DNA of 64,000 nucleotides from Marinilabilia rubra (GCF_003121985.1 NZ_QEWP01000004.1:62001-126000); one strand, 5' to 3'. Positions 52,535-62,641 are shown, counted from the stretch's first letter. Numbers and translations are program-made. Notes: generated by a model not told the origin, from the letters alone.

Positions 52535-53716
52535 TCATTTGTCTTTTACCAGAAAGGAAAAAGGTCGGATCAACCGAAAAAGAAAAATTAATACAAGTGG
52601 AATAAATTCAGCAGGAATATACTGTTGTGAAAAAGGTAATGATATCAAAAAGATCAAAAGAAATAGAGTTTGAAGTTTTTTTATGGCGTTTACAATTGTA
52701 TTATTACCATTTGTAACCAAGAAGAACCATATTGGATTTACCCAAAGCAAGTTCCAATTAGATCCTGTGACAAAATGATCTGAAATAAAAGCCAAATAAG
52801 TAACCACAAGCCCGCCTACACCACCTACCAGAAAAAGTGGTATATCCAGCCATTTAAGGCGTCCAATATATCCCGTATGCTCACCAAGAGACAAGATAAT
52901 AACAACTATTGCCAGAAACCAGATAATCAATACCGGAGAGAGTTGCTCTGATTTTATTACGCTCTTATCAGAAAAGTCAAGAATCAATTCAGTACCTTTT
53001 ACAAGACCCTTTTGGGTTCCATTCATCGAAAATTGAATTCCGGAAAATTGCTCCATGAGGTAATCCGGGAGAAACATAATGGTCAAAGAATCGGTCCTTG
53101 CATCTGCAGGAGCACCAAGTATTAAATCAATTCCTAATTTAGTCCAGGGTTTTGAATTTAGATAAGGATGTATTGCATCCCTAAAAGAAAGATTATCTGC
53201 AGGCAATTGTACTGTGAAATCCGGTTTTCCAGGTAACTGTTCTATTACAGCAAAAGCAACTCTTGTGGCACAATTATCGTAAAAAAAGTCGTATTTATAC
53301 GCCCTGTTTTCAGGTTGGGCATTTTCTATTAGAGATTCAAAAATATCTTGTTTTTGCTGAGGTGACAGTGCCAGTTCTTGTTCCCAAACAGATCTTCCTT
53401 CTACAAAATATTCGCGCATAAATCTCTTAAAGCTCGATACAGACAACATATAATCGAGACTGCCATGTCCAAACTTTAAATAGAAAAATGGAGTGTTGAA
53501 ATCGAATGTCCCGTAATTAAAGGCCAGATCTATTTCGTTCTTTGGATCAGAAACCCTGATGGCAGAGTGCCCAAAGACAGAATACAATTCTTCCCCTGGT
53601 GCGCATGTAAGTATAGAAATTTCAGCTTTATCAGATAAGCTAACAGTATTGGATGCTGCCTTTAATCCGCTTACAAGCGAAAAAAAGATTAAAAGGGTAA
53701 ATATTGGTTTATGCAA
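52535..53716 (-). CDS. Lnb-like/DUF4105 membrane protein
   Basis: A 393-aa protein. A signal peptide (MHKPIFTLLIFFSLVSGLKA) is followed by the DUF4105/Lnb N-terminal periplasmic domain, with the conserved His50 in CAPGEELYSVFGHSAIRV and Cys149 in YDFFYDNCATR. The C-terminal part has five or six membrane spans (from about residue 262). This family was recently linked to N-acylation of lipoproteins in Bacteroidota (Lnb), with Cys and His as catalytic residues. I apply that by similarity only. Two TTACA/TGTAA-type dyads precede the gene. Confidence 0.8.
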   Translation of the reverse strand: MHKPIFTLLIFFSLVSGLKAASNTVSLSDKAEISILTCAPGEELYSVFGHSAIRVSDPKNEIDLAFNYGTFDFNTPFFYLKFGHGSLDYMLSVSSFKRFMREYFVEGRSVWEQELALSPQQKQDIFESLIENAQPENRAYKYDFFYDNCATRVAFAVIEQLPGKPDFTVQLPADNLSFRDAIHPYLNSKPWTKLGIDLILGAPADARTDSLTIMFLPDYLMEQFSGIQFSMNGTQKGLVKGTELILDFSDKSVIKSEQLSPVLIIWFLAIVVIILSLGEHTGYIGRLKWLDIPLFLVGGVGGLVVTYLAFISDHFVTGSNWNLLWVNPIWFFLVTNGNNTIVNAIKKLQTLFLLIFLISLPFSQQYIPAEFIPLVLIFLFRLIRPFSFLVKDK

Positions 53717-53750
53717 AACAAGTATCTGTTTAGTTTTGTAATTAGCTGCT

Positions 53751-53788
53751 TGTTACATTGGTAAACAAAGAATTGATTACACTTGTAA
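53751..53788. promoter_or_regulatory. Two TTACA/TGTAA-type dyads upstream of the Lnb-like gene
   Basis: TGTTACATTGGTAAACA (53751-53767) and TTACACTTGTAA (53777-53788, perfect). They resemble the GTTACAAATGTAAC sites at the XRE regulator gene about 2.7 kb away, so the same protein may bind here. Confidence 0.4.
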
Positions 53789-53798
53789 AGTGTTCAGT

Positions 53799-54716
53799 TT
53801 ACTTTTCTATAATTAAGCCACCGGTAATATCACTTATTTCAGAAATATTATGCCTCTCCATATAATCAGAAATTCCGGAAATAATGTTAGCTGTAACATC
53901 TGGTTCTCTGAAATTGGCCGTACCTACCTGTATGGCGGATGCCCCGGCTAATAAAAACTCAATGGCATCTCTGGCTGATGAAATTCCTCCCAGTCCTACG
54001 ACCGGTATGTCGACAGAAGATGCAACCTGCCATACCATGCGCAGTGCAACGGGCTTCACACATGGCCCCGAAAGGCCACCGGTTACAGTTGACAGAATAG
54101 GTTTTCTTGTCTCTGCATCAATGGCCATACCCAATAACGTATTAATAAGTGAAACCGAATCAGCGCCTGCACCTTCCACTCCTTTCGCAATTTCAGTTAC
54201 ATCAGTAACGTTGGGTGACAATTTAACCATCAAATGCCCGGGATATACTTTTCTGACAGCTTCGGTTACGGCAATCGCAGATGGACAACTTGTTCCAAAA
54301 GCCATTCCACCCTCTTTCACGTTGGGACATGAAATATTAAGTTCTATGCCGGGAATTTCATTAATCGATGCGATTTTTTCGGCTGTTTCGATGTACTCTT
54401 CAACCGTTGACCCGGAAACATTAACAAAAAAGTTAGTATCGTATTTCTTAATTCTGGGCCACGTTTCATTCACAAAAGCATCAACTCCCTTATTTTGAAG
54501 ACCAACTGCATTAAGCATTCCCATTGGGGTTTCAGCCATCCTGGGATAAGCATTTCCTTCCCGGGCGGTAGCTGTGGTACCCTTAACTATGATACCGCCA
54601 AGCTCTTCGATATTGATAAAATCACTATATTCTTCTCCATACCCGAATGTACCGGAAGCGGTCATCACCGGGTTTTTGAGGTTTATATTTCCGAGTGTTA
54701 CTGATAAATCTACCAT
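53799..54716 (-). CDS. pyrD: Dihydroorotate dehydrogenase B, catalytic subunit
   Basis: A 305-aa class 1B enzyme: [45 protein letters not shown] with the active Cys region [14 protein letters not shown] and [31 protein letters not shown]. It oxidizes dihydroorotate with FMN and passes electrons to PyrK and NAD+. It overlaps the end of pyrK by 7 bp, so the two are translated together. Confidence 0.96.
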   Translation of the reverse strand: MVDLSVTLGNINLKNPVMTASGTFGYGEEYSDFINIEELGGIIVKGTTATAREGNAYPRMAETPMGMLNAVGLQNKGVDAFVNETWPRIKKYDTNFFVNVSGSTVEEYIETAEKIASINEIPGIELNISCPNVKEGGMAFGTSCPSAIAVTEAVRKVYPGHLMVKLSPNVTDVTEIAKGVEGAGADSVSLINTLLGMAIDAETRKPILSTVTGGLSGPCVKPVALRMVWQVASSVDIPVVGLGGISSARDAIEFLLAGASAIQVGTANFREPDVTANIISGISDYMERHNISEISDITGGLIIEK

Positions 54717-55498
54717 TTCAAATAATTTGCATCAAAAACAGGTCCGTCAATACAAGTACACTTATGGCCTTCAACTGTAGGTGTAATACAACACAGGCAA
54801 GCCCCAATGCCACAGGCCATTGTATTTTCAAGTGATACCTGACATTTTACATTACGTTCTCTTGAATATTTAGCTAAAACTTTCATCATAGCTTCAGGTC
54901 CACAGGTATATAACCACTCAAAATCCGGATCGAAGGTTTTCATTACCGGATGATGAATAACAAACCCTTTTGTTCCCATGGAACCATCTTCGGTGGTAAC
55001 AAACACTTCTCCTAATCTATTATAGGCGTCCAGTTCAACAAGGTCTGATTTACTTCTGGCTCCAATTAAAAAGCGCGGTTTAATACCATTCTCTTTTAAA
55101 TATCTTCCCAGGAAAAGCAGTGGTGCTACTCCGCACCCCCCACCAACTAATAATACCTTATCGCTATCAGGCAGATCGTAACCTTTGCCCAAAGGATAAA
55201 CCAGGTTTACTTCATCATTTTTTTGTAAGGAAGATAACTGGTGTGTGCCAGGTCCAACATCCTGAATTAGCAACTTCAAGGTGTTGTTTGTATAATCAAC
55301 GTCATGAATGGAAAGTGGCCGTCTCAAATAAGCCTCCATGGCACCATCTGCCCTTACTTCAGCAAATTGTCCGGGAAACATTTCAGGAAGTTGACCAGGG
55401 TGCTTAAGAGTCAATACAACAAACTCAGAAGTCTGCCGCTCATTGGCTATTACCTTAAAATTTTCTTTAAACTTCTTTGGCATTGCAATAATTTCCAT
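54710..55498 (-). CDS. pyrK: Dihydroorotate dehydrogenase electron-transfer subunit
   Basis: A 262-aa protein with a ferredoxin-reductase fold: FAD site [15 protein letters not shown] site [15 protein letters not shown], and C-terminal 2Fe-2S Cys cluster ([10 protein letters not shown], then CTCIDGPVF). It carries electrons from PyrD to NAD+. The ATG at 55483 (MPKKFKENF) is an alternative start. With pyrB and pyrI, four pyrimidine genes lie in this window in two places. Confidence 0.95.
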   Translation of the reverse strand: MEIIAMPKKFKENFKVIANERQTSEFVVLTLKHPGQLPEMFPGQFAEVRADGAMEAYLRRPLSIHDVDYTNNTLKLLIQDVGPGTHQLSSLQKNDEVNLVYPLGKGYDLPDSDKVLLVGGGCGVAPLLFLGRYLKENGIKPRFLIGARSKSDLVELDAYNRLGEVFVTTEDGSMGTKGFVIHHPVMKTFDPDFEWLYTCGPEAMMKVLAKYSRERNVKCQVSLENTMACGIGACLCCITPTVEGHKCTCIDGPVFDANYLKW

Positions 55499-55884
55499 TT
55501 ACATGTTCACATCTGTAAACATGCTTTTTAGTTTGTACTCTAAAAATGATTTCCATGCAAATATATGAAAAAGGGTCACATTAAAAGGGATCAATGTTTG
55601 AAAACTCTAATCTTAGCTAACCCTTTTTCTGGTTCAGTATCTTTCCTGCAATTTTTGAGTAAAACACACTTACAATATTAAGAATTGAGACCGCGAAGCA
55701 ATAAGGCAGGAAAAACTTACAAGTATCAATCGAACTATTAACTTCATCATTCTAAGATGGGGTTTATTTCCTTATCATTATTAAGATACATCTTAGTGGA
55801 ATGCAGCAATAAAGGCGGAATTGAAGTTCAAATGCATAGAGCGCAAACGCCAGTAGGAAATAAATATTTTGAACATGATGTTCC
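55499..55884. other. Gene-free 386-bp stretch
   Basis: No gene, hairpin terminator or repeat stands out. It separates the pyrK promoter side from the end of the XRE regulator gene. Confidence 0.5.
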
Positions 55885-56412
55885 CTAGGATTGATAAAAA
55901 ACCTCAAATGTCTGATCGTCATAGAAAAGAATGGTTTTTACAATCTGCTTTCTCTTATATGTAGAGTTATTCTGCAAATAAGATTGCGATTCGGTTCCTT
56001 TTTCAAAGGTATTAGGTTGTTCAGATGAGTAATCTCCTTTTTTTGTTGTTTTTTCAATTCCAGGAGTATTTCTTTCCAAGGAACCGTCAGTGGATTCTGA
56101 TTCTTTTTTGCCGGAATTAACCAGTGAGGGAAACTTTATGGTCCCATTTACAGAAGCATCAGAATCTTCTTGTTTAGTTTTCATAGCGAAATCAGCTATA
56201 TCAGCCCTTTTGTAAGGTCCAACACCTGATATTAACCAATCGGGGCTAATATGCTCTAATGATGTCATTATCTTGCGCAAAAACTCCAGACTCGGTTTAT
56301 TTCTGCCGGATATAATGTGGCTTACACTTGATCTTTGCACCCCAACCAACTCTGCAAACCTTGCTGGTGTTAATCTCTCCTGCTTAAGTATCTCTTGTAA
56401 ACGTTCCTTCAT
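55885..56412 (-). CDS. XRE-family transcriptional regulator
   Basis: 175 aa from the ATG at 56412 (MKERLQEILKQERLTPARFAEL); the ATG at 56442 gives 185 aa. An N-terminal helix-turn-helix (LTPARFAELVGVQRSSVSHIISGRNKPSLEFLRKI, about 13-50) is followed by a short conserved segment (ISPDWLISGVGPYKR). A Ser/Glu-rich linker and a C-terminal hydrophobic tail (KQIVKTILFYDDQTFEVFYQS) complete it. Inverted repeats covering its own promoter boxes suggest autorepression. Confidence 0.88.
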   Translation of the reverse strand: MKERLQEILKQERLTPARFAELVGVQRSSVSHIISGRNKPSLEFLRKIMTSLEHISPDWLISGVGPYKRADIADFAMKTKQEDSDASVNGTIKFPSLVNSGKKESESTDGSLERNTPGIEKTTKKGDYSSEQPNTFEKGTESQSYLQNNSTYKRKQIVKTILFYDDQTFEVFYQS

Positions 56413-56449
56413 TGTATTGTTGTAAATGGAAAACTGATGCAAAATTGTT

Positions 56450-56486
56450 GTTACAAATGTAATAAATAAACAATTGAAATATTCAA
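56450..56486 (-). promoter_or_regulatory. Promoter and operator of the XRE regulator gene
   Basis: The dyad GTTACAAATGTAAT (56450-56463) contains, on the minus strand, the -7 box TACATTTG (56461-56454). A TTTG lies 22 bp upstream of it (56487-56484 region). An operator lying on the -7 element fits repression by the encoded HTH protein. Confidence 0.5.
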
Positions 56487-56506
56487 ACTGGCATGTAAAT
56501 ATTTTG

Positions 56507-56520
56507 GTTACAAATGTAAC
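56507..56520. promoter_or_regulatory. Second operator-like dyad of the XRE regulator
   Basis: GTTACAAATGTAAC, a perfect 14-bp palindrome, 57 bp upstream of the first copy. It too contains a TACATTTG box on the minus strand. Confidence 0.5.
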
Positions 56521-57450
56521 AGAACAATGAATTTAAACACTCTTATATTTTGCCAAATGCATTAATTGTATGTATACATTATGTGCTAGATTTTAATTTA
56601 TTAAATATTAGATGTATAAGTATATTACTTGTGTTGGTTATTAATGAATATTTCTCTCCTAAACCACTATAGTAATACTTCCGTAAAAAAGCTATCACTA
56701 AGCATTAAGCCTTTAAAAATAAGGTGTTATGATAACCCATAATCAATACTTATACATTTGGTTTAGATGATTTGCTTAAACTACTGGTTATTAAATAATA
56801 AACAACAAAAAACCATGCTAAAAATTGAATAATGCATAAAAATTCATGCACTTCCCATGGAAGTTTTTACTTTTGCTTTAATAAAATGCTTTAATATACT
56901 GAAAAAGTGAGTTTTATGTCTGATTGAATAAGCTCTTTAGCTACGGAAATCTTTCGAAATTAAATTGTTTACAAGTGTAACATGGATAAATCAATTACTC
57001 CTACTCTCCTGCCTGTAATTTTAAGCAAGTTTCAACAGTTAAATTTATTGGATTAAAAAAACCTCAGTGACCAATAGAGACCATAGTAAAGCCCAACAGG
57101 GAGTTTAAAAATCAATTGTAGCAAATTGCCATGCTATGAGGTAACTTCATGAATGACCATGGAATTTTTAATGCATTTGCTTTCTTTGGTTCCATAAACT
57201 GCATATTATAATGGCGAATGGCGAATTCCATAAACTCCAATTTATCGGATTCATATAGCGATCATTTTCCCTCATGAAATCCTAAAAAAGAAGATTAAAC
57301 TTCCCTGGCAAATAGTGGATTGAATATCCGATTGCGGTCTGGGATTAAACATCGAACACCACAACAGAAGAACTTTTCATCTATCCTAATAAAGCAGAAC
57401 TCAAGAAACAAAACATACAAGTCTTAATTATGTTAATCCGGAGGGAATAA
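56521..57450. other. Gene-free ~930-bp AT-rich stretch
   Basis: No supported gene. A third similar dyad, TGTTTACAAGTGTAACA, lies at 56966-56982. Otherwise I see only AT-rich sequence with many stops, possibly decayed genes. A structured RNA cannot be excluded by eye. Confidence 0.5.
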
Positions 57451-57452
57451 AA

Positions 57453-57486
57453 AAACCGCATTCAAGTAAATACTTAAATGCGGTTT
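57453..57486 (-). terminator. Terminator of tRNA-Lys
   Basis: Stem AAACCGCATT / AATGCGGTTT. On the minus strand it ends in a T7 run, directly downstream of the tRNA. Confidence 0.8.
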
Positions 57487-57490
57487 ATAA

Positions 57491-57566
57491 TGGTGACCCA
57501 GCAGGGATTCGAACCCTGGACCCACGCCTTAAAAGGGCGTTGCTCTACCAGCTGAGCTACTGAGTC
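57491..57566 (-). tRNA. tRNA-Lys(TTT)
   Basis: On the minus strand, acceptor GACTCAG pairs with CTGGGTC. D arm GCTC/GAGC; anticodon stem ACGCC / GGCGT with loop CTTTTAA (anticodon TTT); T arm CCAGG-GTTCGAATC-CCTGG-like. Discriminator A and CCA are encoded. Confidence 0.95.
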
Positions 57567-57651
57567 GCCTTTGTTTGTTTTGCGGGTACAAAAGTAGTTT
57601 TTTGAATGAACTTTGCAAAACTATTTAAAGAAATATTCCACAAAAGTTTTA

Positions 57652-58164
57652 CTAGCTTTCATTGAAAGCTTTTTTTACACTCTCAATCCACTTTTCAATG
57701 CGCTCATCTGTTTGCGCTGCCTGGTTTTCAATATCAAGTGCCAGGCCAACAAATTTATTGCCACGTTGAGCACGTGAACCTTCGAATGTATACCCTTTGG
57801 TTGAGGTATGACCAACCACTTTTCCTCCTCGTTTTTCTACGAATTCGGCCATGATGCCGATGCCGTCAACAAAGTTTTCAGGATAGCCTTTTTGATCTCC
57901 ACCTCCAAACAGGGCGAATTTCTTGCCTTTCAGGTCATCCTCTTCAATAGAGGGCAGAAACTCATCCCAGTAGTTGGGCAACTCACCATCGAACCAGGTT
58001 GGAACAGCAAAAATGAAATTATCAAATTTCTCAAAATCTTTGTGTGTAGCTTCATCCACATTTACTTCTTCAACTCCCTTTTCACCCAGATGTTTGATCA
58101 TTTTGCCTACCTGCTTCTTGGTTTTATGTGATCTGAAACTATAAAAGACACCTATCTTTTTCAT
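57652..58164 (-). CDS. Flavodoxin
   Basis: A 170-aa protein. The first strand and phosphate loop (IGVFYSFRSHKTKKQVGKM) are a variant of the usual TGNTE-type loop. FMN-side loops VPTWFDGELPNYWDEF and FALFGGGDQKGYPENFVDGIG match long-chain flavodoxins. It carries electrons at low potential in the cytoplasm, replacing ferredoxin. Monocistronic, between tRNA-Lys and the dehydrogenase operon. Confidence 0.92.
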   Translation of the reverse strand: MKKIGVFYSFRSHKTKKQVGKMIKHLGEKGVEEVNVDEATHKDFEKFDNFIFAVPTWFDGELPNYWDEFLPSIEEDDLKGKKFALFGGGDQKGYPENFVDGIGIMAEFVEKRGGKVVGHTSTKGYTFEGSRAQRGNKFVGLALDIENQAAQTDERIEKWIESVKKAFNES

Positions 58165-58378
58165 CTTTCAATTTTTTTCTCAATATAATTATCTAATAGA
58201 CTTTTATGTTGATGCTATTCCATTATCTGATAACTAAAATTGTGCGATATTGGTTTAACGATTCCAAACCCCAATACTTAAAATCAGAGCATCGTCTTAT
58301 AGGTTTGTTTAGCACTTAATATTTGGTCTCATAAAATTTTTGGAAAGCATCATTTACATTAATCAGGAACCAGCTTAA

Positions 58379-60460
58379 TTAATACCCGGCGAGCTCTCTG
58401 GCTGCTTTCAGAATTTTATCTGTATTAGGTAAAGTAGCGCCTTCAAGAATCCGATTAAATCCAACGGGTGTAAATTCAGAGCCCAGCCTCTTTACAGGTG
58501 CATCAAGCAGCTCAAAGGCTTCGTCAGCGATTATGGCTGAAAGTTCGCCTCCAAATCCTCCAAATACTTTATCCTCATGCACAACCAATGCTCTCGAAGT
58601 TTTCTTGAGCGATTCAAAAATGGTCTCTTTATCCAATGGAAGCAGCGACCTTAGGTCAATTACTTCAACTTCAAGGCCGTCTTCTTTACTCATTTTTTCA
58701 GCCGCTTCAAGACACATATAAGTGGTATTACCATAAGTGATCATGGTCATGTGTTTACCATCTCTTCTAATTCTTGCTTTTCCAAATGGAACTTCAAAAT
58801 CATCAGGAACGACAGCTGCTGCTTTCGGCGAGTTATATAACGCCTTTGGTTCCAGAAAGAGGGTCATCCCTTTTGAACGAATGGACGTACGCAATAAACC
58901 TGCAGCATCATCCGCAAATGAAGGATAAACTACTCTTACTCCGGGGAAGGTACTCAGGGCACCCTCGGTGGTTTGAGAGTGATAAAGGCCACCCCCGATG
59001 TAACCTCCTGAAGCCAGTCTCACTGTTACATTAGGAGAGAACTGTCCCTTGGTTCGCCAATATTCATGAGTCATTTCAACATATTGTTCCATGGCAGGCC
59101 AGAAGTAATCGGCAAATTCCGCTCCTTCAACAACCACACGGATTTTATCATTGTAGCGAGTCATTCCGTTGGCCGTTCCCATTATGTAATCTTCGGCAAT
59201 TGGCGCATTGAAAACCCGGGTCTTCCCGAATTCTTTCTGCATCCCTTTTGATACATTAAAGACACCACCTTTATCTTTGTTGGCAATATCTTGTCCCCAA
59301 ATATATGTATCCGGGTTGTTTCTAAACTCTGATTTCAGAGTTTCATTTAGAGCTTGAATAAGCTTTATCGGTTCGCCATCGTCATTATGGGTCCCCTCCG
59401 GATATTTTTCACTCGTGTAAGGCTCCGGAAGCACAAAATCATGAATTGATTCAGGTTTGGGATCGGGAGCCTTGATGGCCTTTTTGTGGGCATCCTTAAC
59501 CTCTTTGGTAACCTTCTCTTCAATATCTTTTAATTCATCCTCTGTTGCTCTTTCATAACGCAATAACATTCTGCGATACTTTGCGAGAGGATCATATTCT
59601 TTCACATAACTCAACTCGTTTTCATCACGATAAAGCTCATGACGGTCTGAGTTGGAGTGTGAACCAATGCGAACACAATTGGCATGAACCACAACAGGCC
59701 TCTGCTCTTTTTTTGCCCAGTTAACAGCCTCTTCCATGGCATTCATGGAATCAAATACATCTTTTCCGTTGCAATAGATGATTCGCAAATTTTTGAATCC
59801 TTCAAAGTTGCGAGCTACTTTTCTATTGGCAGTTTGATCTTCTTTTGGAACAGAAATTCCATATCCATTGTCCTGAAAAACAAAAACAACGGGCAATTTC
59901 TCATTGGAAGCACCATTGATAGCTTCGTATACATACCCTTCTGAAACAGAGCTTTCGCCCTGTGAGCTAATAACTACAGCATCGTCTTCTTTATAAGTTT
60001 TCAATGCTCTTCCCAGTCCGGTAGCATGCAGAGTATGGTTTCCGGTAGCAGAGCTAACGTTGTGAATATTCCAGGCCGGTTTAGCCAGGTGATTTGACAT
60101 GTGACGTCCACCACCTGCAACATCAGCATCTTTTGAAATACCGTTGAATATTACCTCCTCAGCGGTCATACCAGCAGATATACATGTCTGAAGATCTCGG
60201 TAATATGGGAAAAGGTGGTCTTTTTCCTTTTTAAAATTCTGCCCAATAGCATGCTGAATACCATCATGTCCGGCTGCCGGCGCATGGTATGACCAGCCTA
60301 TGGCCTGCTTCAGGTAATTGGGGGCCCGCTCGTCAAGAGTACGCCCAAGAAACAAGAGCTTGTACCACTTTAGCAAAGTTTCTTTATCGGTTTTCTTTAC
60401 CGAATAGTTTTCAGGAACATTACTTTTCATATTGTGTTTCCTTTTTCTTTTATTAAGCAA
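58379..60460 (-). CDS. 2-oxoacid dehydrogenase E1 component, fused alpha-beta
   Basis: A 693-aa protein joining both E1 subunits. The alpha half has GHDGIQHAIG, GGRHMSNH, and the TPP motif SSQGESSVSEGYVYEAINGASNEKLPVVFVFQDNGYGIS (normal G-D-G replaced by Q-G-E). The beta half starts near 360 with LIQALNETLKSEFRNNPDTYIWGQDI and has EGAEFADYFWPAMEQYVE and the final ALVVHEDKVFGGFGGELSAII. It is closest to branched-chain 2-oxoacid dehydrogenases; a pyruvate role is possible. The ATG at 60430 (MKSNVPENY) is an alternative start. It follows the E2 gene by 54 bp. Confidence 0.93.
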   Translation of the reverse strand: MLNKRKRKHNMKSNVPENYSVKKTDKETLLKWYKLLFLGRTLDERAPNYLKQAIGWSYHAPAAGHDGIQHAIGQNFKKEKDHLFPYYRDLQTCISAGMTAEEVIFNGISKDADVAGGGRHMSNHLAKPAWNIHNVSSATGNHTLHATGLGRALKTYKEDDAVVISSQGESSVSEGYVYEAINGASNEKLPVVFVFQDNGYGISVPKEDQTANRKVARNFEGFKNLRIIYCNGKDVFDSMNAMEEAVNWAKKEQRPVVVHANCVRIGSHSNSDRHELYRDENELSYVKEYDPLAKYRRMLLRYERATEDELKDIEEKVTKEVKDAHKKAIKAPDPKPESIHDFVLPEPYTSEKYPEGTHNDDGEPIKLIQALNETLKSEFRNNPDTYIWGQDIANKDKGGVFNVSKGMQKEFGKTRVFNAPIAEDYIMGTANGMTRYNDKIRVVVEGAEFADYFWPAMEQYVEMTHEYWRTKGQFSPNVTVRLASGGYIGGGLYHSQTTEGALSTFPGVRVVYPSFADDAAGLLRTSIRSKGMTLFLEPKALYNSPKAAAVVPDDFEVPFGKARIRRDGKHMTMITYGNTTYMCLEAAEKMSKEDGLEVEVIDLRSLLPLDKETIFESLKKTSRALVVHEDKVFGGFGGELSAIIADEAFELLDAPVKRLGSEFTPVGFNRILEGATLPNTDKILKAARELAGY

Positions 60461-60514
60461 TGATTTGTCTTAATGAGTTGTTTAACAATGCAAAACAACT
60501 CATTTATTGAAGTA

Positions 60515-61849
60515 TTAGATGTCTCGATCAAGATCTGCTTCCTCCAGATAATCAGCTACTCTTCTGAGGAACATACCTCCCAGAGCGCCATCAACAACAC
60601 GATGATCATATGATAGAGACAGAAACATTTTATGACGAATGGCTATGACATCACCTGTAGGGGTTTCAACCACTGCAGGTTTCTTTTCAATGGTACCGGT
60701 TGCAAGAATGGCTACTTGTGGTTGACTAATAATAGGTGTACCAATAGTATTTTTAAATGATCCAAAGTTCGTTATTGTGAAAGTTCCTCCCTGGATTTCA
60801 TCGCCAGATAACTTATTTGCACGAGCAGCTTTTGCCAATCTGTTCATCTCGGTAGCTAGTCCAACCACGTTTTTTTGATCTGCTTGCTTTACCACAGGAA
60901 CAATTAGGTTTCCGGAAGGTAGTGAAACCGCAATACCGACATTCACATTCTTCCGGTAAATAATATTGTGGCCGTCGACGGAAGCATTAACTCCTGGGAA
61001 ATCCCTCAAAGCTTTGGCTACAGCTTCAGTAAACATTGGCATAAAAGTCAGTTTCTCGCCATACTTTTCCTGAAATTGATCTTTCACTTTATTTCTCCAC
61101 AATACGAGGTTGGTAACATCAGCCTCAACCACTGAAGTAACATGAGGTGAAACTTGCTTAGACATCACCATATTATCAGCAATCAATTTTCGGAGCCGAT
61201 CCATTTCAACAATCTCATCACCTTCACCTGCAGTTACTTTTGGAGCCTGAACTGTTTTGGAAGTAGTTGGTGCAGATTCTTTGGCAGGAGATTTTTCTTT
61301 TGCGGCGGCAGTTGGTTTTTTAGCTGCTTCACCACGATTCTCAAGGTAATTTAACAAATCATCTTTGGTTACCCGACCTTCACGTCCACTTCCTGAAATG
61401 GAATCCAATTCTTTGAAAGAAACACCCTCCTCACTGGCTATACTGCGAACAAGAGGAGAATAAAACCGATCACTTTCCTGCTTATCTTCACCTTCAGTTT
61501 TCGACTGCACCTGTTGGGAAGACTGGGTTTCTTCTTTTTCTTTTTTTGGAGCCTCTTCCTTTTCCTGGCCTTTACTTTTTTCGGACGATTCATCCTCTTC
61601 TTCTTCCCCTTCCAATGCAATTATTGCAACAGGTTTACCTACAGCAACTACATCATCGGTTTCATATTTAATTTCCTTAATTGTTCCGGCAACAGGAGAA
61701 GGAATTTCAGAATCTACTTTATCCGTCGCTATTTCGAGCACAGGATCATCTTCTTCTACCTTGTCGCCTACGCTGACAAACCATTTTGTAATGGTAGCTT
61801 CTTCAACGCTTTCACCCATTTTGGGCATCACTATTTCAAATGTTGACAT
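60515..61849 (-). CDS. 2-oxoacid dehydrogenase E2 component
   Basis: A 444-aa protein. One lipoyl domain has the lipoylated Lys44 in EIATDKVDSEI. An acidic Lys/Glu linker follows, then the peripheral subunit-binding domain (FYSPLVRSIASEEGVSFKELDSISGSGREGRVTKDDLLNYL) and the catalytic domain with LSYDHRVVDGALGGMFL near the end. It transfers the acyl group to CoA. It forms an operon with the fused E1. An E3 gene is not present in the window. The promoter is a full consensus. Confidence 0.95.
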   Translation of the reverse strand: MSTFEIVMPKMGESVEEATITKWFVSVGDKVEEDDPVLEIATDKVDSEIPSPVAGTIKEIKYETDDVVAVGKPVAIIALEGEEEEDESSEKSKGQEKEEAPKKEKEETQSSQQVQSKTEGEDKQESDRFYSPLVRSIASEEGVSFKELDSISGSGREGRVTKDDLLNYLENRGEAAKKPTAAAKEKSPAKESAPTTSKTVQAPKVTAGEGDEIVEMDRLRKLIADNMVMSKQVSPHVTSVVEADVTNLVLWRNKVKDQFQEKYGEKLTFMPMFTEAVAKALRDFPGVNASVDGHNIIYRKNVNVGIAVSLPSGNLIVPVVKQADQKNVVGLATEMNRLAKAARANKLSGDEIQGGTFTITNFGSFKNTIGTPIISQPQVAILATGTIEKKPAVVETPTGDVIAIRHKMFLSLSYDHRVVDGALGGMFLRRVADYLEEADLDRDI

Positions 61850-61884
61850 ATCAGTTGGGTTTAATTTTTGTTATTTCTGAGTGG

Positions 61885-61915
61885 CAAAAATAAAACATTT
61901 AACTATTTAAACAAA
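61885..61915 (-). promoter_or_regulatory. Promoter of the E2-E1 operon
   Basis: Minus strand: TTTG (61915-61912), 19-bp spacer, TATTTTTG (61892-61885). A textbook Bacteroidota promoter; the leader would be about 30 nt. Confidence 0.65.
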
Positions 61916-62477
61916 GTCTAAATAAAAACAATATCATTTTATTCTGTTTTTACTACAAACCACTTCCGAGTAAATTTTGTTCAACCTGAAGCGATAAATA
62001 GAAAACAATACCACAAAAAACCTATAGATACCTCAATAATCAATAAGGAAAAGCAAATAAAGAAGAGAATACTAAACCAGAGAAAGAAGGATTTTTCTAT
62101 ACTAAGTGAAAAAAAACCGGCATTATCGCTGTGACAATGCCGGTCAAACCTAAAATCTAATCTGTTCCGGGATTAGAGACTGTAAAAAATTATATTTTTT
62201 ATAAAAGAATTTACTAAACTATTAATTGACGTTTGCTAGCAAAGAGCCTTCAATAATATTTTATGCATGAAACATATGAATATGTGTAATAAATATACAA
62301 AACAAGTATAATGATCAACTTTTGATTTAGCACTTTCTTCGTACAAAACCATGACAAATGTAATTATTTTTTTTATAGAACTGACAAAAATCAATCACAA
62401 TACAGAAAAATGCTGATTTTTAGAATGTATAAAAACAACAAAAAATGAATATGCCATCCCAAGCTGTTATTTTTCTA
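61916..62477. other. Gene-free stretch between the E2 promoter and MITE copy C
   Basis: About 560 AT-rich bp without a gene. It contains one clear minus-strand terminator (62110-62144); nothing else was recognised. Confidence 0.55.
62110..62144 (-). terminator. Minus-strand intrinsic terminator
   Basis: Perfect 9-bp stem ACCGGCATT / AATGCCGGT with an 11-nt loop, followed on the minus strand by T6. No intact minus-strand gene ends nearby; thrA ends about 1 kb upstream. It may protect the E2 promoter from read-through. Confidence 0.65.
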
Positions 62478-62641
62478 GTGTCAAGTCAAGTTTAGAATGC
62501 ACTGTAAGCCGCCGCAATTTTTCACCTTGTGCAAATTCAACAAAAAAGTAAGCATAGCCGTAGCTACGTGAGTCTTTTTTTTGAGAAGCACAAGGTAGAA
62601 AGAGCAAGGCTTGGGCCGTCAGACTATGCTTGACTTGACAC
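62478..62641. mobile_element. MITE copy C, 164 bp, TA-flanked
   Basis: Same ends and body as copies A and B, with a few differences near the left end (TTTAGAATGCACTG). TA lies at both sides (62476-62477, 62642-62643). It sits directly upstream of a truncated kinase gene. Confidence 0.8.

Noticed and set aside
57100-57450. Structured RNA or decayed gene upstream of the tRNA-Lys terminator
   Set aside because: Several short frames and weak repeats were looked at, but none forms a consistent structure by eye.
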